DNA from: Jutongia hominis
Lineage (GTDB): Bacteria; Bacillota; Clostridia; Lachnospirales; Lachnospiraceae
Assembly (NCBI RefSeq): GCF_014384965.1
Contig: NZ_JACRSW010000027.1
Coordinates: 1-64,000, forward strand
Direction: 5' to 3'
Length of the DNA: 64,000 nt
Shown here: piece after piece, positions 32,255 to 41,600 of the stretch
Numbering within the stretch: the stretch's first letter is position 1
Layout of the letters: each line of letters starts with the position of its first letter
Notes under the pieces: model-generated
The model's input: only the letters and a program-made list of their open reading frames with translations
Told to the model about the DNA's origin: nothing
Database searches by the model: none
Made by a program: the position numbers and the translations under genes

Positions 32255-32707
32255 TCATTCTCCTTTGTTGTAGATTTTATGATATAGGTGAGCTATATAG
32301 GGCTTTATCGGACGAAAAAGCAGCCATAGATGGCTTGTAAGCAGCCAAAGTGGATGAAATCTTGAAAAAGTATGTTTTTTTCGCCGGATCGTCGTTACCA
32401 CACCAAGGATCTCTTTTTGTCGGACAGGACCCTCTATCTTTGTCTGGTTGTCACCTGTCAGGAAAAAGTCCTTTTTATTTTTATGATGGAGGCGATGTAA
32501 GACTAAGATCTGATCGTTTCGACGATATAAGATAATATCACCACGATGCATACTCGAAACAGGTAGTGGCTTTACGATCACACTGTCCCTGCCTTCTTTT
32601 AGAAAAGGCCACATACTATATCCCTGAGGATGGATACAGACTTTCTGATGCAATTGCATTTCTTTTTGAATGAAAGCATAAGCCTGTTTTGATTTTTCTA
32701 CATCCAT
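32255..32707 (-). CDS. S24/S26-type signal-peptidase-like protein
   Basis: 150 residues. The box GYSMWPFL holds the presumed nucleophile Ser31, RGDIILYRR is box C, and VLHRLHH places His71 where classical bacterial enzymes have Lys, as in SipW/ER-type signal peptidases. FFLTGDNQ forms box E. There is no N-terminal membrane anchor; a hydrophobic patch near the C-terminus (FHPLWLLTSHLWLLF) may bind the membrane. First gene of the cassette, with an AAGGAGG site and a leader hairpin 28 bases before the start. It may process a peptide handled by the PqqD protein; that is inference. Confidence 0.8.
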   Translation of the reverse strand: MDVEKSKQAYAFIQKEMQLHQKVCIHPQGYSMWPFLKEGRDSVIVKPLPVSSMHRGDIILYRRNDQILVLHRLHHKNKKDFFLTGDNQTKIEGPVRQKEILGVVTTIRRKKHTFSRFHPLWLLTSHLWLLFRPIKPYIAHLYHKIYNKGE

Positions 32708-32734
32708 TCTGACTGCCTCCTTCCTTTTTTATGC

Positions 32735-32770
32735 ACTCTCGAAATTTTTCGCTTAGAAGATTCTGAGAGT
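32735..32770 (-). promoter_or_regulatory. Leader hairpin motif, copy B (S26 cassette)
   Basis: Arms ACTCTC (32735-32740) and GAGAGT (32765-32770), with AGAAGAT (32755-32761) unpaired, exactly as in the rfbA leader at 28869-28902. It lies 27 bases before the peptidase start. The arms differ from copy A by paired changes. Confidence 0.5.
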
Positions 32771-32821
32771 ACATTTTATAAAGGTTTTATAAGCATTTTT
32801 TGACCGGACAAAGTATACTTC

Positions 32822-34303
32822 TCAGCGTTTGATCTGAAGGGTTCCAAGCACATATCCTCTGTACTGTTTATCGTAACTGTCATTTGCAAAGAAAAGCTCT
32901 TCCCTGGTAATTGGATCAGACAAACGTGCAAGCAGCAGATACGCACCATCTTCAAAAGAAAATGGTGAAAAGCGGTAGGAGATGACAGTCTTTTTCCTGC
33001 TGTCCCAATAAAGCGGATTGGCATTTTTTAACCGGTCAGAAGATACCAAAGTTGTTTCTTTTTTTGTTTCTTTATTGATGCATACCAGTTGAAAGTCTTT
33101 CTTATGATAATAATTCGAAAAGCCGGTATTTTCAACTGTTATTGTTCCTTTTGCATCTCCTTTTTGGAACGGATGATACGAAACAGAACTGTCTGTTAAG
33201 ACAGGACGTGCTCCGAGATGGTTTGTAATATAATCATACAGCGTGCTTCCATCATACGGACTGTTCTTTTGATGATAAACTGCTTTTTTCCAAAGTGTGA
33301 TGGCATCTTTGTCATATAATTGGTTCAGATAGGAAACATGCATCTGTTGCAATGTTGTGATCGCATCTTTTGTTGTAGAAAGTGATGAATCCGTACTTTG
33401 GATCACCTCTCCGCCATTTGGCACGTGAAGGCATAGTGTGTCCTGAAAAGACAGAGCTTTCTTTCTGGCATCCAGACGCTCCTGCGCTGTCTTTGTGGTA
33501 TCATCGGCATCCCGATATGAGCCAAGATCGGATATAGAGCCAAGGATTCCATCATTAAAAAGTCCAAGACGTTTTGTCAGTTCTTTTTTTGTGATCGCAT
33601 ATTTCTTGTAGCGGTCTTTATGTTTTTCCCATTCAGAAAAAATTGTCTGATATTGTTCAGGCGTGCGGACAGACAGATAGATCGAAGAGTCTGTCAGACT
33701 GGCATAATACAGTAGAAGAGTTGTCATATCCTGATTGTTTAAAAACTTCGAATCATGCATCTCTCCCCAGCTTCCGACAAAAATTCCCTGTGTGGTATAG
33801 ATGATGTCTTTGTATTCATTTAACAAAGGTGCAACTGTTTTCATATGCTTTAAGATGATTGTTAATTGTTTCGGTTCCTTTGCCTCTCCGTTTCCGTCCC
33901 AGTCGTATAGAAAGCGGACGATTACTTTCGAGCGTGTCTTTTGAAACTGTGTTAATACGGTTTGGATATTTTTGACAGCAGCAAGATCCAGGGAAGAAGA
34001 AGCATACTCGGCAAGGTTAAATTCTACCAGGGACAAACGATATTCATAGTTATCTTTGTCAGAGACTTCATAATATAATTCATCGGCAGTTAAGTTGGTC
34101 TGTGGTTTCAGGTAATAAGAATAAAGTTGAAACCATCCACATTCCGGTCTGCTTTTGTTGACAGCAATTTCTTTTTGTTCCTGTTTTGTGAATACAGCAG
34201 TAATATGATGTGTATGATAGTAGTACAAGGCAAGTCCTCCTGATAAGAAAAATAGGATCATAATGCATAAAAGGAAGGGTACTGTTTTTTTTCTTTGTTT
34301 CAA
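32822..34303 (-). CDS. Membrane-anchored DUF4874/DUF4832-type protein
   Basis: 493 residues: basic start and a single membrane helix (about 8-27), then a TIM-barrel-like extracellular part. Visible family features are VEFNLAEY, VRFLYDWDGNGE, GIFVGSWGEMHDSKF, VRTPEQ and RLGLFNDGILGSISDLGSYRD, which match proteins with DUF4874 followed by DUF4832; these resemble glycoside-hydrolase folds but activity is unproven. It is the last gene of the exopolysaccharide operon and overlaps the GT2 gene by four bases. A role at the cell surface in polymer trimming or attachment is plausible. Confidence 0.72.
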   Translation of the reverse strand: MKQRKKTVPFLLCIMILFFLSGGLALYYYHTHHITAVFTKQEQKEIAVNKSRPECGWFQLYSYYLKPQTNLTADELYYEVSDKDNYEYRLSLVEFNLAEYASSSLDLAAVKNIQTVLTQFQKTRSKVIVRFLYDWDGNGEAKEPKQLTIILKHMKTVAPLLNEYKDIIYTTQGIFVGSWGEMHDSKFLNNQDMTTLLLYYASLTDSSIYLSVRTPEQYQTIFSEWEKHKDRYKKYAITKKELTKRLGLFNDGILGSISDLGSYRDADDTTKTAQERLDARKKALSFQDTLCLHVPNGGEVIQSTDSSLSTTKDAITTLQQMHVSYLNQLYDKDAITLWKKAVYHQKNSPYDGSTLYDYITNHLGARPVLTDSSVSYHPFQKGDAKGTITVENTGFSNYYHKKDFQLVCINKETKKETTLVSSDRLKNANPLYWDSRKKTVISYRFSPFSFEDGAYLLLARLSDPITREELFFANDSYDKQYRGYVLGTLQIKR

Positions 34304-35112
34304 TGTTTGATTCCACCTTTTGTTGGTTTTACATTTTCTGTCTTTTCAGGCAGAGTAGTCGGTTTGGCAAGCAGATGCCATTTATGACGGATAAAGACAT
34401 TTAGTGTACTAAATACCATGATAAACATATACAAGATCGGTTCAATAATACCAAAGTGCATACTTTTTCCGGCTTCCCTGCGGTGCATGATAGCAGGACA
34501 TTCCTGCACTCTATAGCCAAGAAGAGTCATCTGAACTAACATATTTGCATCGGGATAACTGTTATCAAAGTTGCCAAAGCGTGCATAATATCCGAAGACT
34601 TTGCGGTTTAGTCCCTGCAAGCCGGAAGTAGGATCAGTGATCTTTTGGCGGCTTGTCAGCCGGATTACTATACTGAAAAATGCAATCGCAATTTTTTTGG
34701 TCAGAGAGATTGGAAAACTCTGGCTGCCTTTTAAAAAGCGTGACCCAATGACAAGATCAGGTTTTTCTTTGGAAGTCAGTAACTCATAAATTCGCTGAAT
34801 ATTGCACACATCATGCTGTCCATCACTGTCGATCTGGATAATATATTGATATCCGTTTATAACAGCATATTTATAACCGGTTTGCAAAGCGGTTCCGTAT
34901 CCTAAATTATACGGATGACTGATCACCGGTATATTTAATTCCTGTACGATCGATAATGTATTATCTGTAGATGCATCATTGATTACAAGAATATCCGCAT
35001 AAGTATGTGATTCGTCTGCAAGCAGTTTTGATAAAAAACCAGAGATCGAGGCTTCTTCGTTATAAGCAGGAATAATGATCAATAATTCTTTGTTTGTGTT
35101 TTCTTTTTTCAT
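34300..35112 (-). CDS. Glycosyltransferase family 2 (polyprenyl-phosphate type)
   Basis: 270 residues. LLIIIPAYNEEASISGFL, DILVINDASTDNT and IQIDSDGQHDV (DxD) are all present, in the style of DPM1/GtrB enzymes that load a sugar onto a lipid carrier. One hydrophobic C-terminal segment (ILYMFIMVFSTLNVFI). The start at 35112 (MKKENTNKELL) is preceded by AGGGGGA; the frame extends 11 codons. It overlaps the DUF4832-type gene and follows the GT4 gene. Confidence 0.86.
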   Translation of the reverse strand: MKKENTNKELLIIIPAYNEEASISGFLSKLLADESHTYADILVINDASTDNTLSIVQELNIPVISHPYNLGYGTALQTGYKYAVINGYQYIIQIDSDGQHDVCNIQRIYELLTSKEKPDLVIGSRFLKGSQSFPISLTKKIAIAFFSIVIRLTSRQKITDPTSGLQGLNRKVFGYYARFGNFDNSYPDANMLVQMTLLGYRVQECPAIMHRREAGKSMHFGIIEPILYMFIMVFSTLNVFIRHKWHLLAKPTTLPEKTENVKPTKGGIKH

Positions 35113-35189
35113 ACAAATCCCCCTGATAGAATCGTGGTAGAGCAAAAGAGGCGGATGGTACCATATAGGTATCTTGCCGGTTGCATATA

Positions 35190-36404
35190 CTATTCTAATA
35201 GTTCTAAAAATGCATCCATATCTTTTGGATGGGTAAGCATGGTCTGTCTGCCCGCCTGTTCATATTTTTGTATCAAAGATGGATTGGCTAAGAGTGTTTC
35301 AATGCCATTTGCGACAGCTTCCGGAGTCAGTGTGACCAGAATGCCGTTTGTACCGGATTGTATCTGTTCACGGTTACCGGTACAGTCCGATGCGACGATT
35401 GCCTTGGAAAGCAGTTGTGCTTCTTCAATGGCTATGCTTTTGCCTTCAAAGCGTGTTGCATGTACATAGATCGTAGCAGCCCGATAATAAGGATATGGAT
35501 TGTTGGTACTCCCCAGCAGGAAAAAGTGGTCCGATAGTCCTTTTTTTGCTATTTGTCTGGTCAGCTCTTTTTGCAAGGAGCCTTCTCCGAGTACAAACCA
35601 GTCTGCGTCAATATTTCTTTTCCGTAAGATAGCCAGTGCATCAATCGCTATATCATATGCTTTTTGATAATTTAATCTGCCAACGGTTAAAAGTTTATAG
35701 CAGGCAGAACTTTTTACAAATGCAGAGTTATCCGGTAGCGGTTTTTTTGCAAGTGATGCGATCCGGTTGGTATCATGCAGGTTTCGAAAAAGGAACGTCT
35801 TTTTGTTATATTCCGGATAGACCCGTAAAAAGCTTTCTCTTGCTTCTTTTGATACTGCAAACACCCGGTCAATTTTTTGATAGGCATCCAGATCTACTGT
35901 TTTATTATAACCGGCTTTTTGATAGTCAATATGGACAAAAGCTGCCTTTTTCTTTGCCTGTATGCGTTCAGCAATATAATAGGTACTTGCACCTTCGAGG
36001 TAAGCGACTGCCAGATCGTAGGTATCCTGTAATTTTACACTGCCGTTTGCAATGGTACGCCAAAGGAGTTTATCAGGTAACAGGCGGTGTGCACAAAGCT
36101 GGATCTTTAAATTCTTTAAAAAGTAGCCGATCAGCCGAAAGCCGCTTGCATGACGAAAAAAACATCGTAAAACAGTATGGATGATCGCAAGTCGTCCACC
36201 AAAGGAAAGGACAGAGCGGTTATCCGGCTTTTTGTTTAAAATATGCACATGGTCCGGAACTTCATCAAAAAGTTCTCCACGGTTGATCAATACGTATAAA
36301 GAAATATCAAATTCTTCTTTTGGAAGATTTTTGATCAAAGCGAGCAGGGCGCGTTCTGCACCGGCACGTCCCATGGTATTCATGACAAATAATATCTTTT
36401 TCAT
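35190..36404 (-). CDS. Glycosyltransferase family 4
   Basis: 404 residues, GT-B fold. N-terminal FVMNTMGRAGAERALLALI, and the C-terminal donor site ATRFEGKSIAIEEAQLLSKAIVAS gives the E-x7-E pair. It overlaps the upstream DUF2304 gene by four bases and so belongs to the Pel-type operon. The transferred sugar is not predictable. Confidence 0.9.
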   Translation of the reverse strand: MKKILFVMNTMGRAGAERALLALIKNLPKEEFDISLYVLINRGELFDEVPDHVHILNKKPDNRSVLSFGGRLAIIHTVLRCFFRHASGFRLIGYFLKNLKIQLCAHRLLPDKLLWRTIANGSVKLQDTYDLAVAYLEGASTYYIAERIQAKKKAAFVHIDYQKAGYNKTVDLDAYQKIDRVFAVSKEARESFLRVYPEYNKKTFLFRNLHDTNRIASLAKKPLPDNSAFVKSSACYKLLTVGRLNYQKAYDIAIDALAILRKRNIDADWFVLGEGSLQKELTRQIAKKGLSDHFFLLGSTNNPYPYYRAATIYVHATRFEGKSIAIEEAQLLSKAIVASDCTGNREQIQSGTNGILVTLTPEAVANGIETLLANPSLIQKYEQAGRQTMLTHPKDMDAFLELLE

Positions 36405-36793
36405 ACGTTTTTTTCATCCTCTTTTTCCTGTTGTAATTCTTGAATTGTTTCTTTTAATTTTTTTACTTCTTTTGTCAAAATGGCACATTGCGATGCAAGT
36501 TCTTTGTTCTTGATCGTAAGTACAGACAATGTTTTAAAGCATTGAAAAAGGATCAGATATAAGATGATGATCGCAAAAGCAAAAATGATAGCCGGTGGAT
36601 ATTCTGTCTGGAAAAAAGAAGACAGCAGATATGTCATTTGCGGGAAGATACCACCAAGTATGATCAGAATACAGGGAACGATCCAAAGTAAAGCATGGGA
36701 TTCTGAAATCTTCTTTTGAATGGCTGCAAGAATCACGGCGGCCAGTAAAAGCATTCCTAAGCCGATGATTGTAATTTGTACGGATAAAGTCAT
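36401..36793 (-). CDS. DUF2304-family membrane protein
   Basis: 130 residues with three hydrophobic segments (about 8-24, 33-57, 66-86) and a charged coiled-coil tail. The I..LL..A....KR-like start and LLWIVPCILIILGGIFP block fit DUF2304, small proteins habitually encoded next to glycosyltransferases in surface-polysaccharide clusters. It abuts PelG (one-base gap) and overlaps the GT4 gene. Function unknown; perhaps an accessory membrane partner for the glycosyltransferase. Confidence 0.75.
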   Translation of the reverse strand: MTLSVQITIIGLGMLLLAAVILAAIQKKISESHALLWIVPCILIILGGIFPQMTYLLSSFFQTEYPPAIIFAFAIIILYLILFQCFKTLSVLTIKNKELASQCAILTKEVKKLKETIQELQQEKEDEKNV

Positions 36794-38248
36794 TTAATCG
36801 TCCTCCTTTGTCTTTTTCTGATATGTGATGCTTGTCGGCATGGTCTGAACCTTTCGTGGAATGATATCTCCCTGGCAGAAGATATGCTCATCCAGATTAC
36901 GTTCGATCCATCGCAGTCTTGCATATGCGATACACCAGCCGGCAAAAGCACCGATAAAAGTACCGATACCATACCAGATGGCAGGAAGTTTAGTGGCAAA
37001 TACACTGATCAATGTGGATAAAAGCATGAACGTGGAGGCTGTCAGAAGAGATCCGACTGCATCATTAAAGTAGTATAGGAAAATGATGCAGGAATATAAA
37101 AGAAAGATCACGAAATATCCTGCAGCCAGACAAGGATAGATTTCCATAACGGTACCTGCAAATCCGAATTGTGGTAGAAAGACAACACAGATCAGATAGA
37201 GGATAACGGAAATGATAAACTGGTTTCGGACAACATCCATCAACTGATAGGATAAAAGAGAAAACATTCGGTTCTTTGCTTTTATAATATCACGAAGCCT
37301 GCCACCGATGACAGCTTCTGAGTAAGCTTTATAACGTTCATGGAAATGCAATTCGATCTGTGTGATCAGAATGACACTTGCTGATATATTTGTAAGCATT
37401 GCAATACAGGTTGCCATATCATAAGGCGGATAACAGATATAGGTTTTTTGTACCACGATATGGTCTGTCTTTGTCCAAAAGACAAAGTTGTGAGTGTAGA
37501 GTGCAAGTGTATAGATAAAGTTTGTCAGTCCTAATTGCCAGTATTTTTTGAAATACTGCATAAAATCAAAATATCGGCGGTTACTATTATGAAAATAGCC
37601 TTTGATATAAGAAAACTCACAAACGGCAATCACCCAGAAAGCAAAGGTGAGTGATAAAAGCATTCCGACTGTTACGGACAGATGCAATACTTTTACAAAC
37701 AAAAGAGAGGAAAGCACCATTGTAATCACACCGATCGCAAAGAAAAGGGAAATTTTTCCGTAGTCTTTTGTTATCGAAAGATAAAGCATCGAATAAAAAG
37801 TCAGGCTTAATGCAATAAATGCCATAAAGCAGATAAAAACGTAGAGCAGGCTGATCTTTCCGACAAAATGTGCATATAAGTAAAAAGGAATTCCAAAAAG
37901 ACAGCATACTGTCAGGTTTAAGAAAAGTCCGCCATAAAAGCAGGGGAGGATCGCATCATATTTTTCTTCAAAGATTCGGTCTGTGATATAACGTGAGATC
38001 ACAGAGTTAAAAGGTGCGGTACATAAAAGAGAAAAAATGAAAATATATAATATACTGCACGAAAAAAGGACTCTTTGTGAATAGATCACCGAGCTGTAGT
38101 CTAAAATCCGGTATAGAAAAAGAATTCCTCCAATAATGAAAAACATAGGTGCTACTGTTGTAAAGGTACTCATTAATACGCCTAATGCAGTAGAAGATAT
38201 GGTTTTCTTTTCAAAGGAATGTTTGATCGAATTTCCAAGGCTTGCCAT
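36794..38248 (-). CDS. pelG: PelG-like exopolysaccharide transporter
   Basis: 484 residues, about twelve membrane helices, MOP/polysaccharide-export fold. The N-terminal block around ALGVLMSTFTTVAPMFFIIG and the later APFNSVISRYITDRIFEEKYDAILP are the PelG signature. PelG works with PelD and PelE to polymerise and move the Pel polymer across the membrane, with PelF as the glycosyltransferase. It directly follows pelF (11-base gap). Confidence 0.88.
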   Translation of the reverse strand: MASLGNSIKHSFEKKTISSTALGVLMSTFTTVAPMFFIIGGILFLYRILDYSSVIYSQRVLFSCSILYIFIFSLLCTAPFNSVISRYITDRIFEEKYDAILPCFYGGLFLNLTVCCLFGIPFYLYAHFVGKISLLYVFICFMAFIALSLTFYSMLYLSITKDYGKISLFFAIGVITMVLSSLLFVKVLHLSVTVGMLLSLTFAFWVIAVCEFSYIKGYFHNSNRRYFDFMQYFKKYWQLGLTNFIYTLALYTHNFVFWTKTDHIVVQKTYICYPPYDMATCIAMLTNISASVILITQIELHFHERYKAYSEAVIGGRLRDIIKAKNRMFSLLSYQLMDVVRNQFIISVILYLICVVFLPQFGFAGTVMEIYPCLAAGYFVIFLLYSCIIFLYYFNDAVGSLLTASTFMLLSTLISVFATKLPAIWYGIGTFIGAFAGWCIAYARLRWIERNLDEHIFCQGDIIPRKVQTMPTSITYQKKTKEDD

Positions 38249-38259
38249 GATATTCCCTC

Positions 38260-39699
38260 CTAATCTTCAATCCATTCGCAATGTGCGATCTGTGCCATTT
38301 CATGATAAAGATTTTTATAACTGTCTTTCATATGTTTTAGCTGGTACTTTTGTAAGAAACGCCGGTAACCGACATTGCCCATGTGTTCTGCCAGATCACG
38401 ATTACGTGCCAGCTTGACCATCGCATCGGCAAGTCCGCTTACCGACATCGTATCGGTGACGATTCCGGCATCTCCGAGTGTGTCATTTCCTTCACCATAG
38501 ATCAGTCCTTCACAGTTACCGACATTGGTTGCGATTGCAGGACATTTTGCTGCAAAACCTTCCAGGATCGTCAAAGGCTGTCCTTCACTTATACTTGAAA
38601 GGATCGTTGCATCCATTCTGCCAAGATAATCGGTTACCTGAATCCTTCCGGTAAAGATCACGTCAGGTACTTCTAAAGACTTAGCAAGTGCAAAGACTTC
38701 TTTTGCATAGGGATCATCTTCTTCCCAAGGCCCCATGATCCAAAGCTTCAGGCTTGACTCTCTTTGCTTGGCATAATAAAAAGCATTTAATAATGTCTTG
38801 ACATCTTTGATCGGAGCAATACGGAGTACGGCACCGATATTAAAGAATGCTTTGTCTTCCTCGGTCTTTCCGGGGATATTTTCAAAACGGGAACCATCAA
38901 TCCCATTTGGAACAACCAGAGTTTTTTCTTCGGGACATCCCAGTTCAAGCTGTAAGCTGCGTGCATATTCAAAAAGTGCCGTCACTTTATTGGCATTTTG
39001 ATATGCGCAAAGAGACAATTTCTTAAAATGCTCAATCCAGACCGACTTATAGATTCCCTGTACCCAGTTTGCTTTGATAATATCTTCTTCTCGTTCTCTG
39101 GAATAAATACCATGCTCCGAGATCAGCAGCGTACCGCCGTGAATACTCTTTGCCATACATCCCATCATCCCGGCATATCCTGTAGCCACACAATGATACA
39201 GGTCTGCCTTTGGCATTGGTGTCCGCAGACAGAGAAACAAAGGCAGATACATCGAACGCAATGACCACAAGAAGTCAGAAAAAGTGATATTTTCATATTT
39301 TTGAATATAAAGTTCCTGCGCCATTAATAAAAAGTCATTTCCCATTAAAAGATCATTTACGGAAAATTTTTTGTTTGCAAAGAAATAAAAAATCGTATCC
39401 CAGTCGATATCTTTGTTCAACAGCATACTTTGAAATGCCTGAAACTCTTTTTGATTCAAATGCAATTTATGTGTTCTTTTGGAAGTTACCCAGTCATCAT
39501 CCTGTACATAAGTTTCCCTGACTTCTATTACGTTTGTTGGAAGCTCATAGACATATTTACCGCGGATCGAGCGGTCAGCGGCAATTGTCTGGATCACAAA
39601 TTCAATATGCGGAAATTGTTTGATCAGGCTGTGTACCCAGCTCGACACACCACCTACGACATAAGGGTAACAACCTTCCACGATAATACATACTCTCAT
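38260..39699 (-). CDS. pelF: PelF-like glycosyltransferase
   Basis: 479 residues of the GT4 family with the PelF-specific opening VCIIVEGCYPYVVGGVSSWVHSLI and the donor motif EGQPLTILEGFAAKCPAIATN. PelF is cytosolic and uses UDP-activated sugar (UDP-GlcNAc/GalNAc type) to build the Pel chain. The start at 39699 follows TGGAGGG; its ATGA overlaps the end of the upstream DUF2194 gene. The pelF-pelG pair is diagnostic for Pel-type loci. Confidence 0.92.
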   Translation of the reverse strand: MRVCIIVEGCYPYVVGGVSSWVHSLIKQFPHIEFVIQTIAADRSIRGKYVYELPTNVIEVRETYVQDDDWVTSKRTHKLHLNQKEFQAFQSMLLNKDIDWDTIFYFFANKKFSVNDLLMGNDFLLMAQELYIQKYENITFSDFLWSLRSMYLPLFLCLRTPMPKADLYHCVATGYAGMMGCMAKSIHGGTLLISEHGIYSREREEDIIKANWVQGIYKSVWIEHFKKLSLCAYQNANKVTALFEYARSLQLELGCPEEKTLVVPNGIDGSRFENIPGKTEEDKAFFNIGAVLRIAPIKDVKTLLNAFYYAKQRESSLKLWIMGPWEEDDPYAKEVFALAKSLEVPDVIFTGRIQVTDYLGRMDATILSSISEGQPLTILEGFAAKCPAIATNVGNCEGLIYGEGNDTLGDAGIVTDTMSVSGLADAMVKLARNRDLAEHMGNVGYRRFLQKYQLKHMKDSYKNLYHEMAQIAHCEWIED

Positions 39700-41507
39700 T
39701 TGTCCCTCCAATCTGTGTCAGATGACACGTCAATGATCACATCAGGATCTGTGACGGTGATCCGGTAACGATTATGCTCGATTTTTTGGAAAGTACCTCC
39801 GGTGATCGCAGTGATCTTTTCGTTCGAAAGGTTTAGTACAAAAGAAGCACTTCCATGTAAATTCGTCACAGAAAGGTTGATCGTATCATTATAACGGTAA
39901 ACTTTATAATTGACAGACAGAAATTGTCTTGCACGGATATCAGTATGGGAGATATCTGTCTGATCAAATGCATTGCGATAAACAGCCCAGTAAGTATTTA
40001 AGTAGCTCGAAAGCTTCTTGGATAATTTGGTCCAGTCATCCTTATCAGAGGTCGGATATAAGACACGCTGCATATCAACGTTGATACAGGAATAGCCAAG
40101 GGCCGTTTCAATGCTTCGCATATAAAGATCCTGTTTATCGGTATGGGAAAAACCATCAATCGTATTTGACAGGCTCAGAATATCATTATTATAAAAATGG
40201 ACCAGATTGTCTGTTTTTTCTTTTGGCATGACTAAAGTATGGATTGTTGATAGTACAGATTCCTTTGAGCTGTCTCCAATATAGTTATTATATACATTTT
40301 CCGGCATATTGCCCGGAGCAAAGATCGTATATTTGTAATCAGGTACATACTGTTCCATTAATTGTGTGTCTTTTTGGATCTTTTGCTCAAAATCGGTATC
40401 TTTTTTTGCAAGCATAGAACCGGAAAGTCCAAGCTCACCGGAAATACGTTCTGTCTGCTTGAAATAATAATCAATTGTATCTTTGCTGATCGGATCGGCA
40501 TTTTTTTTGTATTCCAACTGTGGCGCGATCATGCCGGTAAATGTATCTTTTGTAGCATTTAAGATAGAGGTTACGTCAGGCCAGATCACATCGGTAAAGA
40601 GACTTCTTGGTTTATAATAATATTGTTTCTGGATCGCTCGCTTATTTTCATTAGCAAGATATGGAAAATTGTCAAAAACAACACTTTGTGCATTGATCAC
40701 CGGATACATATAATAAGATGAAGTTTCTGACCACATGGCTGTCAGGAATCCGAGCAGTGTATGATCAGTGCAAAGATCGGAATTGATTGCAAAGACAAAG
40801 CTGTTTTTGTATGCATTTCGCCAGATTACAGGAGGAAGATCTTCGTTTTTGATCTTTTTTTTCTTCTGGTCTTTGATCGTACCGACCATATATTTTTTGG
40901 TACCTGTTTGCAAATGAAAATAGGGAATCGTTTTTTTCAGATGTTTATAAGTCTTTTCACCGCCAAGAAGAAAACCTTCATATAAAATCATACCATTTGT
41001 GCGAAAAGAAGCATCTTTGGTATATTCGATTCCGAGCAGAGTACAAAGATCTGTGGAACTTTCAATGACTGCTGTATTAGGAAGAGCAGTAAAAATAATA
41101 TGAATTCCACGCTCGGCAATCGATACGAGTGTGTCGATTTCTTTTTGCTCTGTAACATTTTTTCCATTTAAGATCAATAACTTACAGCTTCTCGAAAGAT
41201 CTTCGTAAAAGCTTTCTAAATCTTGGAAAACACGATAGCTGCGTTTGGTATAAGTACACCATTCTTTGATTATTATACTTTCAGAGAAAATTTCGTTTTG
41301 AATGATCGCTGTAGAGTAATCGGTTTTATTTTCAAGTTTATTTGCAAGTAGTGTAGAATCTGCCTGAATCTGTATACTTGGTTCGGCATTTTTATTTTTT
41401 GTTGCCTGAGATGTGTACTGTGCGGAAATATTTGAAAATTGAAACAAAAAGAGAACTGCAGCAAGTACAACAGATATTACAATAAAATTTGATTTTGATA
41501 TAGTCAC
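39696..41507 (-). CDS. DUF2194 protein, PelA-deacetylase-like
   Basis: 603 residues: one N-terminal membrane helix (about 8-26) and a large extracytoplasmic region. Hallmarks near the C-terminus (LVHFYNNDILS, then LGYSCINVDMQRVLYP) fit the DUF2194 group, which takes the place of the PelA deacetylase in Gram-positive Pel clusters. The classical deacetylase metal motif is not obvious; FAINSDLCTDH is the nearest candidate, so catalysis is unproven. The C-terminal 100 residues look like a beta-sandwich. Overlaps pelF by four bases. Confidence 0.75.
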   Translation of the reverse strand: MTISKSNFIVISVVLAAVLFLFQFSNISAQYTSQATKNKNAEPSIQIQADSTLLANKLENKTDYSTAIIQNEIFSESIIIKEWCTYTKRSYRVFQDLESFYEDLSRSCKLLILNGKNVTEQKEIDTLVSIAERGIHIIFTALPNTAVIESSTDLCTLLGIEYTKDASFRTNGMILYEGFLLGGEKTYKHLKKTIPYFHLQTGTKKYMVGTIKDQKKKKIKNEDLPPVIWRNAYKNSFVFAINSDLCTDHTLLGFLTAMWSETSSYYMYPVINAQSVVFDNFPYLANENKRAIQKQYYYKPRSLFTDVIWPDVTSILNATKDTFTGMIAPQLEYKKNADPISKDTIDYYFKQTERISGELGLSGSMLAKKDTDFEQKIQKDTQLMEQYVPDYKYTIFAPGNMPENVYNNYIGDSSKESVLSTIHTLVMPKEKTDNLVHFYNNDILSLSNTIDGFSHTDKQDLYMRSIETALGYSCINVDMQRVLYPTSDKDDWTKLSKKLSSYLNTYWAVYRNAFDQTDISHTDIRARQFLSVNYKVYRYNDTINLSVTNLHGSASFVLNLSNEKITAITGGTFQKIEHNRYRITVTDPDVIIDVSSDTDWRDK

Positions 41508-41600
41508 AAAAATGCCCCCTTTTTTGCTAAATACATTTCGGTAAGAATCAATTTTTTTATAAAATTAATTATCTGTAACGAAAATTGCAAATTTTGTGTG

